Shown here: positions 1 through 8,320 of the stretch, piece after piece
Numbering within the stretch: the stretch's first letter is position 1
Layout of the letters: the number at the start of each line of letters is the position of its first letter
Assembly (NCBI GenBank): GCA_035356615.1
Contig: DAOQSN010000014.1
Location: 43,455-107,454, forward strand
Direction: 5' to 3'
DNA: 64,000 nucleotides
Source of the DNA: JAKQDH01 sp029558835
Lineage (GTDB): Bacteria; Planctomycetota; Phycisphaerae; UBA1845
The notes under the pieces: model-generated
Seen by the model: the letters and a program-made list of their open reading frames with translations, nothing else
Database searches by the model: none
What the model was told of the DNA's origin: nothing
Translations under genes and position numbers: made by a program

Positions 1-1
1 C

Positions 2-277
2 CGGCGGGCGATCGTACGCGAGTTCAGGGAGGAGCTCGGTTTGCAGGTGGAAGCGACTCGCCGGTTGGGGGCCGTGCGCGTGGGCAGGGAGTACGTGCTG
101 GCCGTCTGGCAGGTGCGGTGGCTGGGCGGCGCGGTACGACCGGCGGCGGAGGAGGTGGCCGACGTGCGCTGGGTGAGCCTCGCGGAGGCCGGCGCGCTGT
201 CGCCCGGGCTGCCCTCGAATGTGCGCGTGTTCGAGATGCTCGAAGGTAGTGTGGCGGACCCGGGAGCGGTGCATTGA
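2..277 (+). CDS. Nudix hydrolase, C-terminal part (cut by window start)
   Basis: The reading frame is open from the first base and begins inside a Nudix box: the visible residues RRAIVREFREELGL match the second half of the GX5EX7REUXEEXGU signature, including the REFREE core that binds the metal. About 91 residues remain. They cover the later strands of the fold, including the VRWVSLAEAG segment typical of MutT-like enzymes near the C terminus. The family hydrolyses nucleoside diphosphates linked to another moiety. The substrate cannot be told here; an oxidised-dNTP or NADH-type role is possible. The N terminus lies outside the window. The next gene converges from the other strand. Confidence 0.8.
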   Translation, partial: RRAIVREFREELGLQVEATRRLGAVRVGREYVLAVWQVRWLGGAVRPAAEEVADVRWVSLAEAGALSPGLPSNVRVFEMLEGSVADPGAVH

Positions 278-592
278 ACCGGAAGGTCGGCGTCGCCCTT
301 GCCCGCAAGTGGGAGGTACGAGGGGAAGCCCAGGGTGTCAGCCGTGGGGAACGCGCCGCCGCCGCTCCGCTCTGTTTCCGAGCCTCGGCCGCTGCGTTCG
401 GGGCCCTGGCTGCACAACCTGGCTGGTGCGCACCGGCGCGGCTGAGGTGCCGGCAGGGATGCCAATTGGCGCGGGTAACCGGTGTCTCTGGCCTGGTCAG
501 CGCGCCGGCCGACGCATCGCCAGCAGGGCTGCTTCGGCTGTTTGCAGCCGTAGCTGCACGGACGGGACGCCCGTACCACGTTGATCGGGCTT
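278..592. other. gene-free interval between convergent genes
   Basis: This stretch separates the Nudix gene from the convergent queF gene. Open frames here overlap each other in several frames and show no family motif. I see no strong terminator with a T tract. Confidence 0.4.
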
Positions 593-967
593 TCATTCCG
601 AGGGTAGCGCGGCTGGTCGCGCGCCGTGCTCGGCGGTGATGACGCTGTGAATACCGCCGCGGACGGTCCAGGTGGTGCGAATCTGCATCCACCGGGGGGC
701 GCATGCACCCACCAAGTCGCTGAGGATCACGTTGGTCACATCCTCGTAGAAGATGCCGCGGTCGCGGAAGCCCTGGAGGTACAGCTTGAGGCTGCGCAGC
801 TCGATGCACACGGCGGCGGCTACATAGCGGATCGCGACGGTGCCGAAGTCGGGTTGTCCGGTCCGGGGGCAGAGGCTGGTGAACTCATGCACGAAGTGTT
901 CGATAAGGTAACCGCGCCCGGGGTGCGGGTTGTCGAAGGTTTCCAGAACGGTAGGCGGGTTCGTCAT
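593..967 (-). CDS. queF: NADPH-dependent 7-cyano-7-deazaguanine (preQ0) reductase QueF
   Basis: This 124-residue protein is the short, unimodular type of QueF. It reduces the nitrile of preQ0 to the aminomethyl group of preQ1 in queuosine biosynthesis, in the cytoplasm. The catalytic stretch SLCPRTGQPDF at about residues 31-41 carries the nucleophilic cysteine (Cys33) and the conserved aspartate (Asp40). The QueF signature follows as ELRSLKLYL (residues 56-64), with R where the family usually has K, then the conserved GIFYEDVTN at 71-79. The ATG lies at 967 behind a GGTGG-like site. Another gene of the pathway, queC, lies 47 kb away in the same window, so the pathway is not in one operon here. 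Confidence 0.95.
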   Translation of the reverse strand: MTNPPTVLETFDNPHPGRGYLIEHFVHEFTSLCPRTGQPDFGTVAIRYVAAAVCIELRSLKLYLQGFRDRGIFYEDVTNVILSDLVGACAPRWMQIRTTWTVRGGIHSVITAEHGARPAALPSE

Positions 968-1096
968 GTGGCGTCAGTTCCACCTGGAAAGACCACGAGC
1001 ACCGTACATGTGGTGATCGTCACGGGGCGAACGGTGGGAGTCAAGAGCGGGCGGATGCCGGGGTAGCTTACTCACATCGACCCCAGGGCGCCGACG

Positions 1097-2521
1097 CTAC
1101 GGCGATCGGAAGGACCAAGGCCGGCCGGCGTGAGTACAGGTCGGGGGTTCGGTCGGGAGGCTGGTCCGCAACGCTTCCAACCGGGGCCCGGATAGACGGT
1201 GGAGGAAGACGGCCCCCCGCTCGCCGAGGGACATCACGTCGGCGGCGGCCTCCGGTCGGTGGGCACGATAGGCGGCGATGAACTCGGCACAGTCGGCGGG
1301 CGTGTCCCACATGGTGAACCAGACGCAGCCGAACGCGGCCGGCTCCGGCTGCGCCACCTCGGGAGCATCGGCGGCCGTTACGAGGAACAGGCGATCGCCA
1401 CCCCACCCGGCGGCCGCGGGGTTGGTCCAGGTGGTTGGCATGCTCAGTTCCAGCGGGTTGAACTTACGGTCGGCCGGGGTGGTCAGGAGGCAGCACAGCA
1501 GCTCACCGAGGGTATCCCGAAACACCACACGCAAGTGGGCGCGGGCGAGCAGCGCCTCGACGGCCGCGTCGTCGATCCGGACGGGTTCGTCGCGGGTGGC
1601 GGCAGCCCAGTATTTCTCGGGGTGCAGCACCTGTTCAAAGGAGCGGGGGAGGTTGCCGGCGGCCGCTTCGACCGCGGGTCCGATGCTGGGCGGCCCGCCG
1701 AGCCCGGTCACCAGGCGCAGGAACGCCCCGGGTTGTTGATGAAGAAGGAAGCGAATGCCGCAGGGGAAACGTGCGACCCAGACGGCCACGTGGGCGGGCG
1801 ACTCAGCCAGGGTGCGCATCTGCTCGGCGCCTTCGGCGTTTAGTTGCTCAAACACCTGCGCGGGGAAGTCGCCCGAGCGGCGCCGTTGGGCGGTGTACGC
1901 CTCCTGCACGACGACGGCGGAGCCCTCAAAGACGGCACCCCACACGTGCTCCATATCGGACGTCACGGCATCGTCTTCGAGGAACTTGCGGAAGTCGAAG
2001 TACTGGTCGTCGAGGGCGTGCACGAGTTCGTGCACAAGCACGCACCGCAGGGACAGAGAATCAACGTTCAGATCGGGCTTGTGAACGATGCGCAGCGCGC
2101 CCGAACGATGGTCGTAGATGCCGCCGGGGACGAAGCGCATCATCATCTGCTCGAAGGCGGCCTGAACATCGCAGCCCGGCGGGATAAGCCCGATCAACTG
2201 GTGGGCGCAGGTGGCGTGGGCCCGGCGCGCGGCGGCGGAGGCACTCCCGTCCAAGTCCTGCCGCAGGAAGTCGCGGACCTCCGACTCCGTGAACAGACCG
2301 ACGTCCACGGGGTGCTTGAAGGACGCGCCGCGCAGGGTCTCGACCTCCGTCTGCATCCGGGCCGCCAGGACGCGAAGCTGCTCGGGGGTTGGGGGTGGGG
2401 GCGGCGTGGGTATGGGCGAAACCGGGCCGGTAGCCGACGGGGGCGCACCTCGCGTGGCCGGCGCGCCGACGATGAACAGCAGGCAGGTCAAGCCGATGAA
2501 CGCGCTGGATCGAAGGAGCAT
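1097..2521 (-). CDS. secreted HExxH (gluzincin-like) protein, putative metallopeptidase
   Basis: This protein of 474 residues has an N-terminal signal peptide (MLLRSSAF then a hydrophobic run to about residue 22) and a proline-rich linker. At residues 164-168 it has HELVH, followed by ALDDQYFDF. A glutamate in FEGSA at about 199 could be the third zinc ligand, as in gluzincins. Protease activity is inferred from these residues only; the rest matches no family I can name. The frame runs further upstream, but the ATG at 2521 is chosen because GGAGGG lies just ahead of it and a signal peptide follows directly. It lies on the same strand as queF, 129 bp from the queF start. Confidence 0.7.
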   Translation of the reverse strand: MLLRSSAFIGLTCLLFIVGAPATRGAPPSATGPVSPIPTPPPPPTPEQLRVLAARMQTEVETLRGASFKHPVDVGLFTESEVRDFLRQDLDGSASAAARRAHATCAHQLIGLIPPGCDVQAAFEQMMMRFVPGGIYDHRSGALRIVHKPDLNVDSLSLRCVLVHELVHALDDQYFDFRKFLEDDAVTSDMEHVWGAVFEGSAVVVQEAYTAQRRRSGDFPAQVFEQLNAEGAEQMRTLAESPAHVAVWVARFPCGIRFLLHQQPGAFLRLVTGLGGPPSIGPAVEAAAGNLPRSFEQVLHPEKYWAAATRDEPVRIDDAAVEALLARAHLRVVFRDTLGELLCCLLTTPADRKFNPLELSMPTTWTNPAAAGWGGDRLFLVTAADAPEVAQPEPAAFGCVWFTMWDTPADCAEFIAAYRAHRPEAAADVMSLGERGAVFLHRLSGPRLEALRTSLPTEPPTCTHAGRPWSFRSP

Positions 2522-3051
2522 GGCGGCCCTCCCGGAGGCACTGCGACCGTGCTCGTTCAGTATGGTCGTTTGCGGCACACGGAGGCAAGCACGATTGCGG
2601 TAAAACGTTGTGTGGGCGGTCGGATGGAAGTACTTGGGGGGCGGTTGCGGACCGTGGGTTTGGAGCGGCAGGCTCAAGAGGGGCACGTCAGAACCTGTCC
2701 ACGTCGGCCACTGGGTACGTGTTTAGCGTCTTCGGCGTGGTGGGTGCCATGCTTTCCCGCGACCGCGGTCGCGGGTAAGCATGCCTCTGCGGACGCGGCA
2801 CATGCCCACCCCCGCCTGCGGCGGGTGAGGGCATGGCACCCACCCTGAACAGATACGCCACAGGGGGCGGACGCTCCATGGGAAGCAGCGCGGACTGGTC
2901 TGCGAGCCGGGGGTGACTACAGTAGGTGTGGGGGAGAGTACGGTGACGGCCCGCTGGGGAGCGGCGCCGGGATGAGGGGTGCATTGAAAGCCTGCTGCGT
3001 TGCTCCACGGGGGGCGAAGGCGGCGCGGCCTGCGGATCGCGCGGGAGAGTA
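2522..3051. other. 530-bp divergent intergenic region with a family A repeat
   Basis: This is the divergent space between the HExxH gene and truD. Its middle (2713-2857) is a family A palindromic repeat, annotated separately. The remaining bases near 2930-3050 presumably hold the truD promoter, but no good -35/-10 pair stands out. Confidence 0.5.
2713..2857 (+). repeat. family A palindromic interspersed repeat, copy 1
   Basis: About 145 bp, also found at 19452-19590 and 56118-56259. Its ends form the inverted pair GTGGGTGCCATGC (2740-2752) and GCATGGCACCCAC (2831-2843). Inside lie the perfect 20-bp palindrome CCCGCGACCGCGGTCGCGGG (2756-2775) and a CCCGCC/GGCGGG hairpin. No coding potential is evident. 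It looks like a non-autonomous mobile element or a REP-type structure. Confidence 0.8.
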
Positions 3052-4269
3052 ATGCCGATGTGGCCGTATCTGACCAGTGACCTGCCGGGAATCGGCGGCG
3101 AGATCAAACGTCACGACGAGGACTTCATCGTGGAGGAACTGCCGCTGTACGCGGCCAGCGGGAGCGGTACGCACACGTACCTGCTGATCGAGAAGCGGGG
3201 GCTGACGACGCTGGAGGCGGTGGGGCAGATCGCGCGAGCACTAGGGAAGCACCCGCCCGACATCGGCTACGCGGGGCTGAAGGATGCACACGGGGTGACA
3301 CGGCAGACGCTCAGCGTGGAGCACGTGGCCACAGAGCAGGTGGCGGCCCTGTCGCTGCCGCGGGTGCGCGTGCTGAAGGTGAGCCGACACGAGAACAAGA
3401 TCAAGCTGGGGCACCTGGCGGGCAATCGGTTCACGATCCGGATTCGCGGGGTGGGAAGCGACGCCCTGGGGCGGACGTCGGCCATCCTCGAGGTGCTGGG
3501 GGCACGTGGGGTGCCCAACTACTTCGGTCGGCAGCGGTTCGGGGTGCGGGGGGATAACGCCGCGATTGGCCAGGCCGTCTTGCGCGGGGAGTACGAGGAG
3601 GCGATCGCGTTGTTCCTCGGCCGGCCGGGCGAGGCGGACCACGGCCCGGTCCGCCGGGCACGCGAGCTGTTCGACGCGGGGCAGGTTGCGGAAGCGGCGC
3701 GGGCGTGGCCGGGGGGTTTCCGCGAGCAGCAACGGCTCTGCCTGACGCTCAAGAAGGGTAACGCCGATGCCCTGCGGGCGTGGCGGACGGTGAACCACAC
3801 CCTGCGCCGGCTGTTTCTGTCAGCGTGGCAGAGCGCGTTGTTCAACGAGGTGCTCGCGGAGCGGATCGGCGGGTTGGATCGGTTGGAGACGGGCGACCTG
3901 GCGTGGTTGCATCGCAACGGCAAGTGTTTCCTGGTTCAGGACGCGGACGCGGAGCAGCCGCGGTGCACGGCGGGGGAGATTTCGCCCACGGGGCCGCTGT
4001 TCGGACCGCGCATGAGTTGGCCGGAGGGTGAGCCCGGGGCACAGGAGCAGCGTATCTTCGAAGCGTCCAGAGTGACGCTGGATCGGCGTCGCACGGCTGA
4101 CGGCGCCCCCGTTGCGGGGGCACGCCGGCCGTTGCGCGTACCCCTGGGCGAGGCGGACCTCAGCGCCGGCACCGACGAGCACGGCACATACCTGGAAGTA
4201 CGATTCACGCTGCCGGCCGGCGCTTATGCCACGTGCGTGACACGCGAGTTGTGCAAAGGCAACGAATAG
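3052..4269 (+). CDS. truD: tRNA pseudouridine(13) synthase TruD
   Basis: This 405-residue protein matches TruD, which converts U13 to pseudouridine in tRNA-Glu and others. The family signature is present as GYAGLKDAHGVTRQ at about residues 72-85, with Asp78 as the catalytic aspartate. Upstream lie the expected EDFIVEEL segment near 23-30, and downstream NYFGRQRFG, a conserved TruD block, at about 155-163. Length is somewhat above the roughly 350 residues usual for enterobacterial TruD. The ATG at 3052 follows GGGAGAG; a second ATG six bases later is an alternative. It stops with TAG. The region beyond its end holds a tandem 14-bp repeat and an inverted-repeat element. Confidence 0.95.
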   Translation: MPMWPYLTSDLPGIGGEIKRHDEDFIVEELPLYAASGSGTHTYLLIEKRGLTTLEAVGQIARALGKHPPDIGYAGLKDAHGVTRQTLSVEHVATEQVAALSLPRVRVLKVSRHENKIKLGHLAGNRFTIRIRGVGSDALGRTSAILEVLGARGVPNYFGRQRFGVRGDNAAIGQAVLRGEYEEAIALFLGRPGEADHGPVRRARELFDAGQVAEAARAWPGGFREQQRLCLTLKKGNADALRAWRTVNHTLRRLFLSAWQSALFNEVLAERIGGLDRLETGDLAWLHRNGKCFLVQDADAEQPRCTAGEISPTGPLFGPRMSWPEGEPGAQEQRIFEASRVTLDRRRTADGAPVAGARRPLRVPLGEADLSAGTDEHGTYLEVRFTLPAGAYATCVTRELCKGNE

Positions 4270-4274
4270 GGACT

Positions 4275-4303
4275 GGCGATTGTCGATTGGCGATTGTCGA
4301 TTG
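4275..4303 (+). repeat. two tandem copies of a 14-bp unit
   Basis: GCGATTGTCGATTG occurs twice in direct succession just after truD. Short simple repeats of similar composition occur in the family C elements near 39850 and 47040. Confidence 0.7.
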
Positions 4304-4318
4304 CAGCCGTTCGACTGC

Positions 4319-4427
4319 AAAAAGGGGACATCACTGATTTCCGGGCGGAGTCGAAAACGGCCGATAAACCCGGCCTGAACGGCGGGCGGCATGGGATGCC
4401 CCGTAAAATCAGTGATGTCCCCTTTTC
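4319..4427. mobile_element. MITE-like element with 21-bp perfect inverted repeats
   Basis: AAAAGGGGACATCACTGATTT (4320-4340, 21 bp) is repeated in inverted orientation at 4406-4426. The roughly 65 bp between has no ORF. GGGGACA-type ends resemble elements mobilised by IS200-like or REP-associated transposases; this link is inference and no transposase lies nearby. The right end abuts the TGA stop of the next gene. Confidence 0.75.
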
Positions 4428-6192
4428 AAGGTGCGAGGAGTTGATCCAGTTGCTGGGCCAGCTTGGGGTTGACCTGAAACAGGCGGTCGCGGGCGACGCG
4501 GGCATCGTCGAGCTGGCCGAGGGCGTGGCAGGTACCGCCTAGGTTGTACCAGGCGGTGTCGAAAGTGGGATCAAGTTCGACGGCACGCTGAAAGGCGGCA
4601 AGAGCTTCCGGGGCCCGGCCGGCCTGCACGAGGGCCGAGCCGAGCGAGTTATGCAAATCGGCGTGGTGCGGATCGAGGCGGACGGCCGTCGAGAGTGTGT
4701 CGATGGCCTCGGGCCAGTGCCGTTGCTGCAGGTGGAGCATGCCCAGGTCCCGCAGGGCGGGAACGAAGTGCGGATCGAGACGGAGGACGCCTGCGAAGCC
4801 GCGTTGGGCCTCCGCGAGGTCGCCGGCGCGCCCAGCCTCGAGGGATTCCGCGTGATAGAACGCCACGAAAAGGGGGGGCGGTTGGCACGCGGTGGCGGTG
4901 GCCCACGCGCCTTGCCCGAGGAGCAGGACAACAAGGGTGGTGTTTACGATCGACGGAGCCCGCACCAGCCAGCCCGGCCGGGGCAGGGAGCGCCGATGCG
5001 CAACCAAACGGTCTGTCAGCCACAACATGCCGAACAGCGTCGGCAGGAAGAGCGAGAGCACGAAGCGATCACCGTAGCCGATGGGCACGTACCAGGCGTA
5101 GACCAGGACGTAGCCCCCGAGCAGCAGCGCGCAGAAGACGGCGACGCCGAAGTCCGCGCGGTCCAGCGGCGGGCGGTGCCGCCACGCTGATACCACCAGC
5201 ACGACAAAGAGTGCGCCGACGACGATCAGGTACCTGCCATAGGCGGCCTGCAGCGCGAGGTCACCTAGCGTCCGCACGCCGTAGCGGAGACGCTGGAACA
5301 CTTGGGCGACGGTGTGGGTTCTCCAGTACCGAGAGAGGCCGGGAGTCTCGTGGGGCAGGGCGTCGGGGTAGCCGCTCGTCAGGTCATAGGCACGGGCTAA
5401 GTCGCCGGCCTGCTGCCAGTTGTCGCACCAGAAGTAGAAGGTGCTGTTGACGTTGTAGAAGCAGCGACCGAAGCGGGCGCGGTTGGCCAGGAGGTAAGGA
5501 GAGGCGACCAAGGCAAACACCACGATCACGAGCAACCCGGCCAGCAGGAATCGACGGGAAGGCACCGCGGACCGCCCCTCGACGCGTCGCGGAACCGCCG
5601 GCAGGGCCTGCAAGACGATGCTGCAAGCGAAGACCGGCAGCGTAAGGAGCACGGAGGCTTTGGTGAGGTAGGTGACGGCCGCCAGTGCCCCGGCGAGGAT
5701 CGCCCAACCCGCCGTTGGGCGCCGTAAGAGGCGACACAGCACGAGCCACAGACAGAAGAAGAGCGTGTAGTAAAGCACCTCGGCCTGCACGAAGGACGCG
5801 CGTTCGAGAAACGCGCAGAAGGCGGCGCTGAGCAAGAGCACGGTGGCGAACGGTGGAGAAAGCACGCGATAGGCAATCCCGCCGATGACGGCCAGACAGA
5901 CCAGAGAAGAGACGATGCTGAACCAGGCGCCGCGTGTCAGCAAGGTGTCGCCGTCGGCGTCCCCAAGCAGGGAGAGCAGAGCAGGGACGAGCGGCATACG
6001 ATTGCGGTCGCCCCAGTGGTGGAGCAGGCCTTCCGCGGCGAAGCCGTGGGCGTAGCGCAGGTAAGGATACTGCCCCCCGGCCGTGGCGCTGAGGTTGAGG
6101 CAGTGCTTCTGCCGCACCACTGCGCAGAGGTAGAGCGACGCGGCGGCGGTCCCCACCAGCAGCAGGAGAATGACCCGGCCTCGTCGGCCCAT
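4426..6192 (-). CDS. polytopic membrane protein with C-terminal TPR repeats, glycosyltransferase-39-like
   Basis: The N-terminal two thirds (residues 1 to about 430) holds many hydrophobic segments, starting with RVILLLLVGTAAASLYL, in the arrangement of dolichyl-phosphate-mannose-type (ArnT/PMT-like) glycosyltransferases. The C-terminal part has about three tetratricopeptide repeats, for example HADLHNSLGSALVQAGRAPE. A membrane glycosyltransferase fused to periplasmic TPRs is a known bacterial layout, but no catalytic residue can be assigned here, so the activity is inferred. The ATG at 6192 has AAGGA eight bases upstream; a GTG seven codons earlier is possible. The TGA stop coincides with the edge of an inverted-repeat element, so the original C terminus may have been altered by insertion. 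Confidence 0.7.
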   Translation of the reverse strand: MGRRGRVILLLLVGTAAASLYLCAVVRQKHCLNLSATAGGQYPYLRYAHGFAAEGLLHHWGDRNRMPLVPALLSLLGDADGDTLLTRGAWFSIVSSLVCLAVIGGIAYRVLSPPFATVLLLSAAFCAFLERASFVQAEVLYYTLFFCLWLVLCRLLRRPTAGWAILAGALAAVTYLTKASVLLTLPVFACSIVLQALPAVPRRVEGRSAVPSRRFLLAGLLVIVVFALVASPYLLANRARFGRCFYNVNSTFYFWCDNWQQAGDLARAYDLTSGYPDALPHETPGLSRYWRTHTVAQVFQRLRYGVRTLGDLALQAAYGRYLIVVGALFVVLVVSAWRHRPPLDRADFGVAVFCALLLGGYVLVYAWYVPIGYGDRFVLSLFLPTLFGMLWLTDRLVAHRRSLPRPGWLVRAPSIVNTTLVVLLLGQGAWATATACQPPPLFVAFYHAESLEAGRAGDLAEAQRGFAGVLRLDPHFVPALRDLGMLHLQQRHWPEAIDTLSTAVRLDPHHADLHNSLGSALVQAGRAPEALAAFQRAVELDPTFDTAWYNLGGTCHALGQLDDARVARDRLFQVNPKLAQQLDQLLAP

Positions 6193-6505
6193 GCCCTGTT
6201 CCTTGCCACGCACAGCAGCCCCCGCGGGTGCCCCTGCGTAACGAGTATGCTACCTGCACCGACGGGCGCGTCACCAGGGAGATTCGTGGTTACCGCGGCT
6301 CTCGCGGTTCGCGCAGGGCAACGCCGGCAAGAACGCGGGCGGGCGCGCGTCAGCGCCATGCCATTGACAGCGCCCGGCGGCAGGGATAGCGTGACGGGCC
6401 GAGCGGGTGGATCAGCGGGGGACATGCGCTGGGGCCGGAGGTCGGCCCCGTTTTTCTGGGCGTCGGTGGCAGAGGGGTCGCGGGGCATGGGGTGGTGAGC
6501 GGACG
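6193..6505. other. divergent intergenic region upstream of purA
   Basis: This should contain the promoters for the membrane/TPR gene (minus) and purA (plus). I see no clear -10/-35 pair, riboswitch or operator in it. Confidence 0.4.
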
Positions 6506-7852
6506 ATGAGTCGCAGCCGGAAGCAACATACTTGCGTGTTTGGCCTGGGGTGGGGCGACGAGGGGAAAGGCAAGCTGGTGGACCTGCTGGCGGCGGGTCA
6601 CGACGTGGTGGTGCGTTACAACGGCGGCGCCAATGCCGGGCATACGGTGCAGGTGGGCGCCGTGAAGTTCGCGCTGCACCTGCTGCCGATCGGCGTGCTG
6701 CACGCGCATGCCGTGGGCGTCATCGGACCGGGCGTGGTGGTTGACCCGGGGGTGGTGGCCGGCGAACTGGACGAATTGCAGCGCCGGGGGATCGAGGTCG
6801 GGCAGCGTCTGAAGATCAGTGCGCGGGCACACCTGGTGCTGCCCCATCACAAGGTGGAAGACGCCCTGAACGAGCGTGCCCTGGGCGAGGGGGTGCAGAT
6901 CGGGACGACGGGGCGGGGGATCGGGCCGTGCTACGCCGACAAGATGCGGCGGTCCACGGCCGTGCGGGTCGGTGACCTGGTGAGCGAACCGGGGCTGGCA
7001 GAGCGCGTCCGCACCCTGGTGGAGCAGCGCCGGGCGATGTTGCGGGCAATGTATGGCGACGCCGGCGGGCTTGAGGCAGCGGGGGTGCTCACGGAGCTGG
7101 ACGCGACGCGGGATCGCCTGGCCCCGTACATCTGTGACACGACGGCCTATTTGCGGGAGGCTGTCGAGGCGGGCAGGTCGCTGCTGTATGAAGGCGCCAA
7201 CGGGCTGCTGCTGGACGTGAATCATGGGACGTATCCGTATGTGACCTCCAGCCACACGGGGCCGCACGGGGTGGCGGCCGGGGCGGGGGTGCCCCCGGCG
7301 TGGGTGGAGTACAGCGTCGGCGTGATCAAGGCGTATGCCACGCGGGTGGGCGGTGGGCCGTTCGTGACGGAGCTGCACGACGCGACGGCCGAGCGCATCC
7401 GGCAGCGCGGGCGGGAATACGGGACGACGACGGGACGCCCGCGACGCTGCGGCTGGTTCGACGCCGTGGCGACACGGTACAGCGTGCAGCTTGCGGGACC
7501 GGACGCGATCGCGGTCATGCACCTGGATACGCTGAGCGGACTGGAACGCATCGGCATCTGCACGGCGTATCGCATCGACGGGCGGACGGTGACGGCGTTT
7601 CCGGGGGACAGCGGGCTGCTGGCCCGGGCGGAGCCGGTGCTCGAGTACGTGCCCGGCTGGACGGAAGAACTGGGCGACCTGCGTCGGTTCGAGGACCTGC
7701 CGGCAAGCGCCGCCCGCTACGTGGAGCGTCTGGAAGCGTTGCTGGGCAAGCCGGTGGCGCTGGCCAGCGTGGGGCCGGAACGGGCCCAGGTGCTGGCGCG
7801 GGGAGCCTTGCGGTGGGCAGGTGCGGGCGGAACCGCTGGCAAAGCGGATTGA
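6506..7852 (+). CDS. purA: adenylosuccinate synthetase PurA
   Basis: The enzyme joins IMP and aspartate, using GTP, to form adenylosuccinate, the first step from IMP to AMP. The protein has 448 residues, close to the family norm of about 430. The diagnostic N-terminal loop is GLGWGDEGKGK (residues 13-23), containing the catalytic aspartate and the GDEGKGK phosphate loop, followed by RYNGGANAGHT. Further conserved blocks include GTTGRGIGPCYADK, FEGANG-like YEGANGLLLD and TTTGRPRRCGWFD. The start is the ATG at 6506, giving the usual N terminus; the frame is open upstream but that extension is unlike the family. The preceding GAGCGGACG is a weak ribosome site. Confidence 0.97.
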   Translation: MSRSRKQHTCVFGLGWGDEGKGKLVDLLAAGHDVVVRYNGGANAGHTVQVGAVKFALHLLPIGVLHAHAVGVIGPGVVVDPGVVAGELDELQRRGIEVGQRLKISARAHLVLPHHKVEDALNERALGEGVQIGTTGRGIGPCYADKMRRSTAVRVGDLVSEPGLAERVRTLVEQRRAMLRAMYGDAGGLEAAGVLTELDATRDRLAPYICDTTAYLREAVEAGRSLLYEGANGLLLDVNHGTYPYVTSSHTGPHGVAAGAGVPPAWVEYSVGVIKAYATRVGGGPFVTELHDATAERIRQRGREYGTTTGRPRRCGWFDAVATRYSVQLAGPDAIAVMHLDTLSGLERIGICTAYRIDGRTVTAFPGDSGLLARAEPVLEYVPGWTEELGDLRRFEDLPASAARYVERLEALLGKPVALASVGPERAQVLARGALRWAGAGGTAGKAD

Positions 7853-8320
7853 TGGTGCACCGCGACGAGACGAGCGGAGCAGGCCAGGGCCGCACGGGCT
7901 GCCCTCGACACTCGGCGTCTCATACGTGCTTGGCGTCCGGCGCAGAGTGGCCGGAGGCACACGATGCGTTACTGCGGCAGCGCGAGCCCCAGAGGGGCTC
8001 CAGTGTGTAGCCAGGGGCGTGAGCCCCTGGAACCGGCAACCATCAGATACCCTTCAGCTCCAGCGGGGCGGCAGACGCCCACGCGGGGCGCTGCCGGATG
8101 TACGTCGCTACCGCCCCGCTGGGGCTGAGAAGCTGACTTCGGGCGGCTGCTGACCAGGGGTTGACACCCCTGGCTACTGACTTCGGCCCTTCCAGGGCCG
8201 GGCGGAGGCGTGTCGCCGGCGCACCCACGCGGCCGCTAGACACGAACTCAGCGCCGCGCGGGCTGAAGCCCGTGGCTCGAGGGTGGGACGGAGTCACCGA
8301 CGGTCGTACAGGTGTGAGTC
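7853..8320. other. 468-bp intergenic region filled with hairpins (cluster I)
   Basis: This region between purA and uppS has no gene. From 7984 to 8272 it holds at least six stem-loops in a row, annotated separately as cluster I. Confidence 0.7.
7984..8272. repeat. hairpin cluster I: six consecutive stem-loops
   Basis: Visible stems are GAGCCCC/GGGGCTC (7984-8000), CCAGGGGC/GCCCCTGG (8011-8030), a 17-bp stem CAGCTCCAGCGGGGCGG pairing with 8111-8127, CCAGGGGT/ACCCCTGG (8154-8173), CGGCCCT/AGGGCCG (8184-8200) and CGGGCT/AGCCCG (8259-8272). Two hairpins share the CCAGGGG core. There is no coding potential. It resembles arrays of REP-like hairpins; function is unknown. Confidence 0.75.

Noticed and set aside
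6350..7960. A 536-codon minus-strand frame
   Set aside because: Antisense to purA.
7984..8272. A rho-independent terminator for purA
   Set aside because: The stems are strong but none is followed by a T tract, and the array extends far beyond a single terminator.
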